A DNA stretch of 64,000 nucleotides, taken from assembly GCA_003290165.1 (NCBI GenBank), contig QNQO01000554.1:1-64000 (forward strand). The letters are read 5' to 3'. Under the pieces are notes generated by a model that was not told the origin of the DNA, ran no database searches, and saw only the letters and a list, made by a program, of their open reading frames with translations. This document shows, piece by piece, positions 12,169 through 24,105 of the stretch; positions within the stretch are counted from its first letter, which is position 1; the number at the start of each line of letters is the position of its first letter. The DNA is from Berberis thunbergii. Its lineage: Eukaryota; Streptophyta; Magnoliopsida; Ranunculales; Berberidaceae. The position numbers and the translations under genes were made by a program.

Positions 12169-12320
12169 ACAATGCGAGGTTTTTGCAAAATCTCACATTG
12201 ATTTGGGCGAACAGTAAAAAAATTTGGTGAATTTCATGTTCGCCCATAACTCTAAAAAATCTCCCTCGGAACAATGCGAGGTTTTTGCAAAAACTCGCAT
12301 TCTCACATTGTTTTGGGCTA
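12169..12320. repeat. two-copy 102-bp direct repeat
   Basis: ACAATGCGAGGTTTTTGCAA occurs at about 12169 and 12271, followed each time by CTCACATTG, TTTTGGGC and an ACAG motif. No coding function is seen. Confidence 0.6.
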
Positions 12321-12350
12321 ACAGGAAATTTCAGCAAATATTTTCGAACA

Positions 12351-12905
12351 GATTTGTGCGACTTTTGTAAAATGATTATAGTTTGCTCATTTCAAAACAT
12401 TTTTAAGTGATTCAAGTTGTGTTTATTAGATAACTCAGAGTGCTAAAACATTTATGTTTTGATAAACTTGAGAATCGGTCTTGATCGAGCACATAAGTTG
12501 GCCTAATTTATGGACACTATCTCGTTTTCATTGCAAAATAGATTTGCGCAATATTAGTAAAATGACCATAACTTGCTCATTTCAAAACATTTTCAAGTGA
12601 TTTAAGTGTTGTTTATTAGATAAATCAGAGTACTACAATTTTTTGTTAATTAACTTGAGAATCAATCTCAATCAAGAACAAAAGTTGGCCGAAACTCAGG
12701 GACACTATCCCATTTTCATTACAAGACAGATTTGCGCGACTTTAGTAAAATGACTATAACTTGCTCATTTCAAAACATTTTCGATTGATTTAAGTTGTGA
12801 TTATTAGATGACTAAGAGTAATACAATGTTTATGTTTTGATGAGCTTGAGAATCGATCTAAATTGAGGGTTTAAATTGGTTGAAAGTTACCCTATTTCAT
12901 TTTTT
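12351..12905. repeat. three-copy tandem repeat of about 188 bp
   Basis: Three units begin at about 12351, 12541 and 12729 with GATTTGYGC. Each then contains GTAAAATGA, TTGCTCATTTCAAAACATTT, GTTTATTAGAT and CTTGAGAATC at matching offsets. The units have diverged by scattered substitutions. Period and AT content resemble plant satellite units, but three copies make only a short array. Confidence 0.85.
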
Positions 12906-13247
12906 CGTTTCGAGCTTGGGTTTCTCTATTAGGTTATGCATATTTATTGGTAGTGTAAGTAAGAAAAAAAAACTCAATGATTGTGCGAGAAAGTGTTTTT
13001 GGTGGCGTGGAATAGTTGTTGCCTAAAAAAAATGTAAAACAATGTGATTTTTGAAAATACATGTAAACATGATTGTTTATAACCTTGGATGAGAAAGTTA
13101 AGAAGGATAGGTAGACGAGTTTAGTAGTTACAACTTACAAGCCTAGCTTGATGGAATTCATAAATGAGTAAAAATAGATCTACTCTAACAAGTTATAAAT
13201 TCTAATTAATAGCATCCTTTGATTCACAGTACATCAATAGGTGTAAA
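12906..13247. other. intergenic AT-rich spacer
   Basis: No coding or RNA feature is recognised between the tandem repeat and the poly(T) end of the LINE. Confidence 0.4.
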
Positions 13248-13290
13248 TTTTGTTTTTTTTTTCTTGTTAAACATAACTTAAGAAATATTA

Positions 13291-13700
13291 CACCATTGTC
13301 GTCCCACCGAAGTAGCTAAGTTGTGTGCATCCAAGTTGAGCTATCGGTTAATAAAGTTACAGTACCATAAGTTCTGAATAGAAAACAAACGTCTAATGTT
13401 ATCGATAATAGGGCGCCACACTCATCGTGTGGCCAAAAGGGAAAACTGTAGAGATCCTGCTTCAAAATAGAGTGAAGCACGCCTGAGTCCCCTAAGAGTA
13501 GACCTGATTTCCACTGCTTTGCCTGTATCAAAATAAGAGCTGCCTAGGCTGCAAGACACTCTGCCATGGTGCTATCTAAGATTTTTCCCAGCAATCGGAC
13601 TAACAACTTTAGCCAAAACATCCCCCTACAAGTTGACTGCAAAAATTTCCATAGTACTCTGTTGTGAATTAGGAAAGAAACATGCATCATAAGAGACTAT
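13291..13700 (-). pseudogene. LINE RNase H (RVT_3) domain remnant
   Basis: The minus-strand translation shows VSYDACFF (first catalytic Asp), DSTMAECLAA (catalytic Glu) and KSGLLLGDSG (second Asp). After a frameshift it shows QLDAHNLA near the C-terminus. These match RNase H motifs of plant LINEs and closely resemble the fragment at 60079-60557. In-frame stops and a shift make it non-functional. Confidence 0.75.
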
Positions 13701-13790
13701 AATCATATCATGGTGAAAAGGGTTAGGAAAAGAAAGAGTGTGGTTGGTTGTACAATTGATATAGTGGGACTTGCATAGTGTACTTGTTAC

Positions 13791-15190
13791 TAGGGGTGGG
13801 CACGGTCCGAATCGGTTCCAAATTTGGAGGAACCTAACTCGAACCGTTTAAAATTAACGGACCCGGTCCGGTCTGGATCCCCTGATTTTTAACATTGGAA
13901 TCGAACCTAACTCGAACCGTTTGGAACAGTCCGGTTCCACGGTTCCAAACGGTTCCAATTGAATCAAGAACAGAAAAATAAATTTGGTAAACAGATCCAT
14001 CATCTATCCATCATAAACAGATCATACAAAAGCATACAAATCCATCATCCAGATCATACAAAAGAGATCCATCATCGATCCATAAAAGCAGTCTGAATCA
14101 CCTAAACTCAGATACAGAGATCCATACAAAAGAGATCCATCACCTAAACTCAGATACAAAGATCATACAAAAGAGATCCATCACTCCATAAACTCAGATA
14201 CAGAGACAGAGACTGCTGAGAGAGAGGAGCTCGCTGCTGCTGCTGCTGCTTCTTCTTCTCCTCCTCTCGAGACAGAGAGTGTGAGTGAGTGAAAGGAGAA
14301 AATATGGATATGGTTCAAGGCTGAAGAGATTCAGAGGTCTCAGAACTGATTTATTTGTCTATTTCTTTGGATGGTAATGGCAATATAAAGTGGTAGTCAT
14401 ACAGTAGAGGTTATGAAAAGTGAATGAGGAGGTCTCTCTCTTTTGCCATGTTTATATCTCAGACGCCACATGAGTGGAGGCTATAAAGAGATCCATACAA
14501 AAGAGGAGGTCTCTCTCTTTTGCCATGTTTATATCAAAGGTCTCTCTCTCACTCCATCATACAAAATAAATCCATACAAAAGAGATCCATCACCTAAACT
14601 CAGATACAGAGATCATACAAAAGAGATCCATCACTCCATAAACTCAGATACAGAGACAGAGACTGCTGAGAGAGAGGAGCTCGCTGCTGCTTCTTCTTCT
14701 CCTCCTCTCGAGACAGAGACAGAGAGAGAGGAGGCTGCTTCTTCTTCTCGAGACAGAGCTGCTTCTTCTTCTTGTGCTGCTGCTTCTTCTTCTAGTGCTG
14801 CTGCTTCTTCTTCTCGAGACAGGGACTCGAGAGAGAGAGGATCTCGCTGCTGCTGCTGCTTCTTGACTCGACAGAAATAGAGACTCGAGAGAGAGAGGAG
14901 AGGGAAACAGAGACAGAGAGAGAAGGGGTTTTGGTGATTCCTTACGTCTCCCCCTCTTCTTTTTCCTTCTACTGCTCCATCATCTCAAAGTCAGAGACAG
15001 AGACAGATATTTAAGTTTTTATTAAATGCAATTTGGAATGGGTCCAACCCGGACCGTTTCGTTTTAAAAAATAGGAACCGGGACCAGACCGTTTTATAAC
15101 AGATCCGGACCGTGTCAAAAAATTCAAAATTAAAATCCGGACCGTTTTCGGTTTGAACCCGCGGATCCTCGACCCGTTTGCCCACCCCTA
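13791..15190. mobile_element. hAT-type non-autonomous element, 1,400 bp, perfect 8-bp TSD
   Basis: Termini are TAGGGGTGGGCA at the left and its exact complement TGCCCACCCCTA at the right. CTTGTTAC flanks the element on both sides (13783-13790 and 15191-15198), a perfect 8-bp target duplication as expected for hAT transposons. The subterminal DNA is rich in GGTTCCAAACGG/CCGGTCCG-type motifs. The centre contains repeated blocks of AAAAGAGATCCATCA and TGC/TTC microsatellites. No transposase is present; the open frame at 14443-14880 is low-complexity. Confidence 0.93.
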
Positions 15191-15433
15191 CTTGTTACTG
15201 GATAAGGCAGACACGAGTATATCCTTCTCTAGTCAGTGGGCCAAAGATGGTTTGCCTAGTGGTGTCGGTCTGGGGATGGGATTGGATATCCTTGTGAGCA
15301 TTTGCCAAAGCTTCATGAAACTGGATAGTAGACTCAGAGGGAAAAGTCTGATTGGAGAACCATTGTTTATACCATATCTGCCAAGAATTGTAAAATTTTC
15401 TTAAAAAGGTGTTAGGGCAAAACTTGATATTTT

Positions 15434-16536
15434 TTAAGATATAGTTATTACGGGTCCACCAAACTGTTTGAAGAAACATAACAAATTGATAGAGCAATTG
15501 ATCCTTATCAAGCTTGTGAGTTTTAGCCGTTTTCTATATGAAGTTGAAGAGCTTGGGGATAGAAGGATATTCAAAGTCTTGGGCAAGCCAATTAATATGA
15601 ATGGGCGAAATCTGCCAAAGTCGGTGAGTGATGGGGCATTGGAAGAAAAGATGCAACACATCCTCTTGATGGTTATCACAAAAAAATTGGACATCCTCAA
15701 CAAGAGTGTGTAATCTAACTTGATTAACTCTAGTGAGGATGATGTTCTTAGCAATCTTCCAGACTAAGAACAAAGCTGAAGGGGGGGCTTTGATTCTCCA
15801 ACTCTATAAAAATGTTGATCAAACGACTAATTGTTGGGATTAGATGATGAGCCAACCAATCCTTCACTTGAAAAAGTTTTTGTTGCACTACTGTGAAAAT
15901 ACCATTCTTTTATGGAATCCAGATTAAAGAATCCTGAATGGCTGAAGCTCTGAGAATGATATTCAAAATAGCATTGGTGACCGGGGTTGGAAAGAGGTTG
16001 CGGACAAGAGTATTATTCCAACAGATATTATGATTAGTATGATTATGCCAAAGATCCAGGATTGAACCAGGGAGGTTTTGAAGAGATTGGTCAAGAACAC
16101 AATCCTTGATGAGCAAATTGGGTTTTACCCTACAATCGTTCCAGATATCTATGTTCTGGCTAGATCTGACCTTCCAAATGACCAAGTTTTTAATCCTTTG
16201 AAGAGTTGTAATATTGCCTCTTCGGGCGGAAGAAGCAGTGGAAGGGGCTTTAGACACCTGGGAGATACTCTTATTATTAAAATAAAGGGCTTTGAGTTGA
16301 GTAGCTCGATTTGTAAGAGGAGAATAGATGATTTGCTACATGCTTTTGGCCATGAGGGCCAAAATTTTGTTTCTGATAATAGGAATATTAAGACCACTAA
16401 GAGTGGGGGTCTGAGAAATGAGATCCCATGTGCACATGTGTTTTGCTTTACTATCTCCCGGGCCTTTCCACCAGAAGTTACGTGCCAAATTGTCAATTTT
16501 GGTGAAAATTGAGCAAGGTAGTAGAAAAGTTTGCAT
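15434..16536 (-). pseudogene. LINE region after RT, with zf-RVT motif, frameshifted
   Basis: Fragments in alternating frames include AKHMCTWDLISQTPTLSGL and, at about 15534-15773, an LVWKIAKNIILTR...DVLHLFFQCPITHRLW block holding the C...H...C zf-RVT motif. Order and content match the C-terminal half of plant LINE ORF2. It is interrupted by frameshifts at several points. Confidence 0.75.
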
Positions 16537-16745
16537 ATTGTAAATTGGGATTCAATTGATGACTACTTTAATCATTATCATTCTTCCAGCCTAAGAGAGG
16601 ACCTTGGATTTCCAGCTTGTGAGTTTGGTATTGACTTTATCAATAATAAATTGAAAATCATTACTTTTATTATTTGACAACAAGATAGGCGAGCCCATGT
16701 ATTTATCATTGTAATTATACAATTTGGACCCAATGATACTATTGA

Positions 16746-17588
16746 TTATTTTCGCATGTTTCTAATGGACATTTGAACAATAGAAAACTGAGGATTCATC
16801 AAAATTGATTCCTTGTCACAAACTTGGCAGTATTGAGTGAGCAAATCCTTGACAAAGTGTGCTTCAGTCAAAGATGCTCTACAGAACAACATGAGGTTGT
16901 CCGCATCAAGAAGATGACTAATTGACGAAGAGTGTTGTCTGATGTTGATATCTTTGATCAAATTGTTTGACTCGGTCCATTGTAGAACACGGGAGAGGGC
17001 TTCGGCAACCAGAATGAATAGATAAGGAGAGAGAAGATCCCCTTGTTTGAGTCCTCTAGAAAATTTTATAGAGGTGGGTGGAGTGCCATTGAGAAGGATT
17101 TGCATAGAGGCGGTAGAAATACATTGTTGTATCATTTGAATCCAATTATCCGAAAACTCGAGTTTCTGAAAGAGTAGGAGGATGAAAGACCACTCAACCC
17201 TATCATAGGCTTTAGCCATGTCTATCTTGATGGCCATCCAGTCTTGCTTCTTTTTACGAAAATGTTTCATCTGGAAGAATGTTTCATGAGCAAGAGTAAC
17301 ATTATCCGTAATCGAACGACCTTTAAGAAATGCTCATTGGTTAGGTGAAATGATATCATCCAATAGAGGTTTTAAACGGTTAGCCAAGATCTTAGAGATA
17401 ACTTTGTAAATCACATTATAAAGGCCAATGGGCCTAAATTTTGTTGTTTGATTGTAAGTAAAAGAACCTCTTGAATGAAAACCATAATGTGTTGGATGTT
17501 TGTAACAGGAATGCCAGGTGGAAGACAAATACAAAGGTACATAGGGCATGATATAATGAAAAAACAGAATATACAATTTTGAATTCAA
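16746..17588 (-). pseudogene. LINE reverse transcriptase remnant
   Basis: Visible RT blocks are FRPIGLYNVIYKVISKILANR, then DMAKAYDRVEWSF, then GLKQGDLLSPYLFILVAEAL. The expected catalytic FADD is replaced by a diverged LLDADNLMLF. Two frames must be joined near 17270-17334. A 5'-truncated, inactive L1-type RT. Confidence 0.85.
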
Positions 17589-17599
17589 AATTATTGAGA

Positions 17600-18344
17600 T
17601 GATAAAGTGAGATTTGATGTAGATTTTATCTTGACTAGGGTGTCGATGCGTATTACGTGCGTGGATATTCAGTATTTTTTTATTTTATTACAAAAATTCA
17701 ATAATAAGAAAATTTTATTATTAAATTTCTAAACAAAATAATTATATATAATTTTAAGGGCCTATGTATAATTTATAAATAAATAAGGTGCTTCAAATAA
17801 TTTATGTTAGAATCAATGTTTAAGAGGGGATGGTTTTGATTATAAAAGTATGAAATGTTAAGGGCAAAATGGAAAATCCAAAAGTTAGATGTAATGGTTT
17901 TTTTAATAAATTACAAATAATTGGAGGACTTCAAAATAAAATTTGGTAGGGACTTAGGTATAATTAATAAATATTTAGAGGGACTGATTTTAACTGTAAA
18001 TAATATGAATTTAAGAGAACAAAATTGTAAACAAATGTAATAGTTTTTTTTTTTTTTAAAAACACAAACACCCTTTGTCCCTTTTCCTACATTTTAGTTT
18101 TTTCTTGTAAATATAATAGAAATAGGAGGGCATTTCTGGAACCTAAAAATCAGGTTGAGACACCTCCACTGTTCATTGGAGTGAATTGTCGTTATAGATG
18201 TAGATATGGAGACACAAATCAGGAAAAAAGAAATGGTGGTACTATAATTTAAAAATAAATAGTGTTGCAGTTGCACTTCAAAACTTAAATAAAATAATAA
18301 AAATGGAATGGTATGTGACAAACTTCATTTCAGCCAACTTCAAT
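17600..18344. other. AT-rich repeat-derived spacer
   Basis: No gene is seen. Positions 17732-17815 match, inverted and diverged, a piece of the GDSL 3' flank (3776-3850 and 11571-11650). Two further similar blocks follow near 17930-18010, suggesting a dispersed non-coding repeat family. Confidence 0.45.
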
Positions 18345-19490
18345 CCTTCTGTTCTAAATATATAAAAGGTTGTGACCATTTGGACTACAAGTTACTCTTG
18401 TCTACACCACCCATATTTTATTTTAAAATTTTTTTACCTGCCCTCTCACACCACGCATAAAAATACTATTCATCTTTTTCTTCTCTCACCCCCTCTGCTC
18501 AAAAACAAGAACAACATCAACAACAACAACAACCTGGAAGGGGAAGCGAGCAAGGAGACGATCAATTGCAAGAGAAGGTGAGAGATGATTGGCGACGGTA
18601 ATAGATAGAAGAAATGGAGCCACACCCGTTGTCGCCTTTCTCCATCTTCTTCTTCTCCTTCCCCTCTCCATCTTCTTATTCTCCTTCCCATCTACATCTT
18701 CTTTTCCTCATTCATCTCTTCCAGTTCTCCACTATCTCTTATTCTCCCACTCTCTCTCAGTTCCGCTATTTTCTTCTCCCATTCTCTCTGCTTCTCGCAC
18801 AGGTCATTGCCCCTTTACCTCTCCTTCTTCACCTTCCTCTTGCACTCTATTTTTTTTACCCTCACGACAGATCTTCTGTGACTGAGAGTTTTCAACTTGC
18901 AGGTAACTTTGCGAGGGTCAAATTTTTCGCCCTCGTAGTGGCCCGTGCGAGTGGGGAACCCATCTTCGCACAGTCCGCCGCAAGGGCGAAAAAATAGAAT
19001 GCGAGGGGAAGGAGAAAAAGGAGAAGGAAAGAGAAAGAGGGAGAGTGAGAGGGGCGAAGGTGGAGATCCTGTAAAGGCTCCAGATCTTGTGTTTATTCGA
19101 CTTCGTCTGCAATTTTGATTTGAGATAATGGAGAAGAGATGCGAGGGGTGCTTTGGGGATGTCCCCGAATGGGGGGGGGGAAGAAAAAGAGAAATGAGAG
19201 AAGAATATGCAAAGAAAAAAAATATTGGAGAAGAAGAATGAGGAGATCAGATAAGAATAAGGGTGGTGGTGAGAAGGGAGGGAGTTATGAGGGGAGAGGG
19301 AGATTTCCATCATTTTGAATTTGGGAAGGGAAAAGATTTAGATTTTTCTTTTTATAGGTGGTGTGGAAGACAAAGTAGTATGGGACAAAAAAGTGCATGG
19401 TATGGGAAAGAAAAACATAAATGGGTGGTGTGAGTGAGAGTAAGTTGTGGTGCCAAATAATCATTGCCTATATAAGAACGTTGAGTAAGG
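18345..19490. mobile_element. non-autonomous element with long imperfect terminal inverted repeats
   Basis: The left end (TTTGG...GTTACTC...ACACCACCCAT, 18345-18425) is mirrored by the right end on the complementary strand (TTTGG...CTTACTC...ACACCACCCAT, 19420-19490). Similarity extends outward to a TATATA motif. The interior changes sharply in composition: CT-rich, then a GC-rich patch (about 18905-19000), then GA-rich with a 10-G run near 19171. Long inverted repeats with heterogeneous interior suggest a Mutator-like non-autonomous element, but I could not identify a 9-bp target duplication. Confidence 0.55.
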
Positions 19491-19837
19491 GTAGGCAACA
19501 GGTTTTGTAGCCATGATTTGCAACCAGGCTTATTTGGACATCCACATCACCAATTGAATTAGGCTTGATTTAATTGGGTCCAGCCCAACAGGCTCAACAT
19601 GCTTAAAAACCAAACATGCCCCAACATACCCAATTAACCAAACAGCCCAATAACAAACATACCCAATACACTGAATCTAAGAAAGAGTATGGAGAAACTT
19701 CATCAATCACAGCGGGTGCAAAACTTGGTTTAAGAATGGATAAGATGATGTGTTTGAGACCGTCTCTCCCCGCTATGATATGACCTAAATATGTATGCTT
19801 GGAAGATGTGTTTGAGTTGCTAATCGCAGATCTACCT

Positions 19838-20356
19838 TGATGCGTCCAAATCCAGTCTCCTAGAAATTTGACCTGCAAAACAGGGTTAGATTGCCAAAGA
19901 CCGCCTTTTTGGTGGTTGAAGGCACTCTAATTCTTAAGTCAGTAAATCTATGGGAAAAGATTAAATTTAGAGAGTTCAGTTAAAATTGCATACCTTTGTC
20001 GAATGTTCCATTTACCTTATATAATGGTCGTTATTAATTCTCTGTGTGACTTAAGCATGTCGCGAGATGAGGGGAGACGTTTCTTTGTAACAATATTCTC
20101 CTTCATTGAGATACGTCATTGGGGGAGTGATTCCCGCCATGACTTGTTTCCTCGTCTCTCTTATTTACGGGAGAGATTCATTGGGCCTGGATTTGGGTCT
20201 CGGATTACGATATGTTTTGAAAGGCCCTTTTGGGATTTATGACTAAACCTGCCTTTTCGGCCTTCGCGGGTCGGGCATAAACTGAAGCACCTAGTGCTTG
20301 AGATAGATGATATTTGCCACGTGTAAGGTCGTGATTCGAGTTTTATTGTATCATAA
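19838..20356 (-). repeat. 3' LTR of the Tat-type element
   Basis: Aligns end to end with 29468-29986 (both 519 bp). The minus strand begins TTATGATAC where the partner has TGATGATAC, so the terminal TG is mutated. The adjacent minus-strand AGGAGAAAGTAGC (20357-20369) is the polypurine tract. Confidence 0.82.
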
Positions 20357-20599
20357 GCTACTTTCTCCTAACTTTATGGCGGTTGGATTTTTGATTTCAT
20401 CATTGCAGCGCATTTAATGTTGTTAACAATTGTCGATATGGTTGCTACTCTGATGTCTCATTCGCCTATTTCAACATAATTTTTGGGATTTCGTGTGGCC
20501 ATCTTATCTCGCACGTCTAGAATGGTGAGTTTGTGTTTTTTTTCTTTACACTATCTACATTATCAGAGTTTACTTTTTCTCCTTCATCACACAACTCCT

Positions 20600-22800
20600 T
20601 TCTCATGTCTGCTATCAGGATGCTAAGTTGGAAAGCACTGCAAAGCATTCTTCTTGCCCAAGCCGGCGACACATGCGACTTTGGATAGTGTTCGTTATGA
20701 GTTCTCGCTGCCGTCTGACCTTGAGGTTATCTTACCTAGGAGAAATGACAGTCCTGGTCGTCCAAGGCCTGGCTACATCGCGCTATATCCTGGCATGTTA
20801 AGTTAGGTTTTAGGCTTCCGACCCCAGAGATATTCTGGGCGTATTTGGAATTTTTGGGCATTGCTCCTGCTCAAATGGGTCCCAATGGCTGGAGGGTAAT
20901 GGTTTCAACCGTGGCGAGAGCCATTCTATTTGGGATTTTCTTAATACCAAGATTTTGCACGTTGTGGTGGGGCTTAATGTAAGCAATAGTCATATTTGCT
21001 TTCTCTGTTCTCCTGCTTGTTTTGGGAAGCTTAGAGACGACTACAGAAGTTGGGCGAGGTCTTGGTTTCATGTGTCTATCAATTCTGGTTACTTCAAGTT
21101 GCAGAACTGGCATATTATGTGGTCGTTCTAAGAGCCCAAGAAGTGGAAGGAACTGTACTTGACTGTAGATAAGCAGGTGATCTGTGATCGGTTTCTTCAG
21201 TATCCTTGAGTTATTGTGGAGGAATTCCTTGCTCCGGATGTTATCGAGCGTAGTGGCTTGTAAACTATGAATGAGGCGGAGCATGCAACGTTTATTGAGG
21301 CGCGAGCTACTGAAGTCACTATTGCTCGAGCTGGAAATGTGTGTGTTTCTGACGATAGGGAGGAACGTGTTATTCCTGTTAGCATTGATGATGCTAGCAT
21401 TGATGGGAAAGTGAGCTCCGTTAAGAGGGTTACGGATCTCAATGCTTCTGCTGTTGTTGGTGGTGTTGGCTCAACCACTAGAAAAAGGAAGCTCCCTAGA
21501 CCCGCCAGCCCGTTGAAGCAGCTGGCGATTAGCCTGGTCGTGTTCCAAAAAGGAAGCAACTTGCTAATTCTGTTCAGGGGGCTAATCAAATTGGTTCTTG
21601 TCCAAGATCGTCTGGAACTGATGATGGATACGAGGCTCGCCTTGCTGCTGAAAAAGCTGAGGAGATAAAATCAAACTCTGGAGAGGAGCAAAAAAGAAGT
21701 GTCTCGTTCATTGGACAAGCATCAAAGAAGCCTCATATCTACTCATGGCGTGCTTGATTATGCCAAGTGGTCTGATTATAATCCTCGTGTCATCAATAAT
21801 AAGATGTTGCAACTTGCTATCGAGAGATCTCGTGATCCGACTAGCATGACGACCATAGCTGACTTCGAGTACAACCCGTTATTTGACAAGGAGGATGTTG
21901 ACAGTGGTCAAGTTCAAGTCTCATCCTCCTTCTTTTCCTAATCGTGTTACTGGCATATTGGAGTTGCATGCTTCTCCTCCCACTTTTGCCATTGTTGCCT
22001 TTAAAAAAATGGTAAAAGTGGTACTTCTGTCATTACTGCCATTCCTACTGTACATCTGGCTACAGAGGTCGGGGCTTTAGTTCTTCCTGATCCTCGAATC
22101 CTTCATCCACAGATTGGTTTGGAAGGAACGAAACCTTGAAGACATCTGTATTAAATCGGATGGGAAGTTCATTTGGTTTTCAGCGATAGACGTGCAGGAT
22201 AGTGTGCGTAATCTCATTGTCGAGTGGCATAGGCGGTTGGTTAATCACCTCGATCAAGATCTTAAGCAGATAATGGAGGGGATGAATCACCACACTTATG
22301 CTGGTGTAATGGGGTTAGATTATAAGGTTGTTTGTGATCAGATGACAGTCGTGGAAAGGAAGATGGTGGGGCATGCTTTGGTGTTTTCCCACGTTCTTCG
22401 TTAGTCTGATGAGCTGAAGGTGTGGTATGTGGTGCAGGAAAAGGCAGCTAAGAATAATCGGGCTTCATTGAAGGAAATGGAGGTTGTCCGGGACAAGTTT
22501 ACTTCTGAACTTGAAACCTCGAAGGCAGAGTTGAACAAAGTTCGTGATTGGTTGGATTCCGTCGAGAAGGAGTTGTCTAGTGAAAAAGTTGCTCGCAATG
22601 AGGCAATGCATTATGTTGATGAGCATTCTGCTAGTCGTAAGGTCGCTGAGGAGTGAGTGGTGCAGTTGACCGCCGAGTTTGCTACTGCTAAGTCAAAAGC
22701 TTCTGCGAGGCTTACCACTGTTGAAGGAGAACTTGTTTCGACCATGAACAAGCTTGCAGCGGTCACACAGATAGATTGAAGGCTGCAAAAGCAACAGACT
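20600..22800 (+). pseudogene. opposite-strand accessory ORF of the Tat element (coiled-coil protein)
   Basis: Plus-strand frames, broken by stops and shifts, encode RFRLPTPEIFWAYLEFLGI-like sequence near 20810. This resembles the plant 'putative transposon protein' block that recurs in many plant genomes. Next comes a charged linker with RKRKLPRPASP (about 21490). A heptad-like helical region (about 22400-22760, with KAELNKVRDWLDSVEKELSS) is a likely coiled coil. The ORF runs against gag-pol and sits between integrase and the 3' LTR. Its function is unknown. This copy is not translatable as one frame. Confidence 0.6.
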
Positions 22801-24105
22801 AGAAAAATTCTATTGATGGTTGGATTGATCTCATCGATTTCATGGAATCGAAGGAGGTTCTCGATCTGTCGAGATACAGTGACTTGGTTGACCAAGACTT
22901 TGAAGACAATGACAACAAGGAGTATGTTCCAGATCCACCAAGTGATCTCGGTTGATGAAAAATAGTCATCTACTCCTCCGTCCAAACTTGGGCCATCATT
23001 TTCACTTGTTATTGAAGAGAATTCTTCATCTCCTTCTGGAGACAAGACACCATCTGCTCCTGCTGATATTGTTGCTGACATGAATGCTTAACCTCTTCCA
23101 AATGTCTCTTCAATGATACCTTGAATGCTTTGACTGATCCCTTTCCAATCAATGTATATTCCTCTTTAGATGTAACAAAGTAGAAAATTAATAAAAATCT
23201 CATTTTATCTATAATTGTATTCTTTTTGTTTCCTCGTCTTTTTCGTTGTGATCATTTTTTGATTTCATATCCGTATCTTAGTTGATGTTTAGACTGACTT
23301 TGTTATCCATCTACAGTCAATAACTATAATCTCGCTTTGTCGTTCGCATCCTGTATATCTCTTTATCTAACTTAGTAGTTTAGACTTAGCTAAATTTCTG
23401 CTTTTGAACTTGCTTCTGATACTTTTGATTGAATTCTGACTTATACGTCCAAATTTTTATAAGTACACTTCGTGGTCAGAAGATTTACGAGTAAATCTGA
23501 CTTATACGTCTAGACTTTTATAAGTACACTTTGTGGTTCGACATGTTATTCGGGTAAGAAGATTTACGAGTAAGTTTGACTTATACGTCCAGACTTTTAT
23601 AAGTACACTTCGTGGTTTGACATGTTTTTCGAGTAAGAAGATTTACGAGTAAGTTTGACTTATACGTCCAGACTTTTATAAGTACACTTCGTGGTCCGAC
23701 ATGTTAGTCGGGCCAAAATATTTACGAGTAAGTTAGACTTACACATCCAGACTTTTACAAGTACACTTCACGGTTGATCAGACTATAAGTTCTTTGGATA
23801 CGTCTGACTTATTTGTCTTGACTCCTCTCTTTCTGAACTTTCTTCGTGATCCAACATTATGGTCAGGTCAGAAAATTTTCAAGTAGATACCTAGTCTGAT
23901 TTTAATGCCCTGACTGGATTAGATTATTTGAACACGAGACAAAGGGTACTTGGAGTTTGGAAGTCTTATTGATAATACTTCTTCAAATGTTCGACATTCC
24001 ATGTTCGTGGTAACTATTCGCCTTTCGAGTCTTCCAACTAGTATGTACCTGGTCTGTTGATTTTCACCAATTTGTATAGTCCTTCCCAGTTTGGATTGAG
24101 TTTAC
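22801..24105. other. non-coding interior of the Tat element with short direct repeats
   Basis: Between 23440 and 23800 a unit of about 100 bp recurs four to five times (GACTTATACGTCCAGACTTT, TAAGTACACTTCGTGG, GTAAGAAGATTTACGAGTAA). It gives a small tandem array between the opposite-strand ORF and integrase. No protein domain is seen. Confidence 0.65.

Larger units (their letters stand above)
13248..17590 (-). mobile_element. decayed L1-type LINE, 5'-truncated, with nested hAT element
   Basis: On the minus strand, from right to left, come reverse transcriptase, a zf-RVT linker, an RNase H domain, and a poly(A) tail (T-run near 13250-13262 on the plus strand). Frameshifts and stops break all domains. 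A 1,400-bp hAT-type element (13791-15190) sits between the zf-RVT linker and RNase H. With that element and one target copy removed, the LINE frame resumes. The 5' end is truncated inside the RT N-terminus near 17590. Flanking LINE target duplications could not be defined. Confidence 0.85.

Noticed and set aside
14443..14880. 145-codon Ser/Ala-rich plus ORF
   Set aside because: Translation of TGC/TTC microsatellites inside the hAT element at 13791-15190.
18470..19313. Several overlapping ORFs on both strands
   Set aside because: All are Ser/Leu/Phe- or Arg/Glu-rich readings of CT/GA-rich sequence, without a conserved domain.
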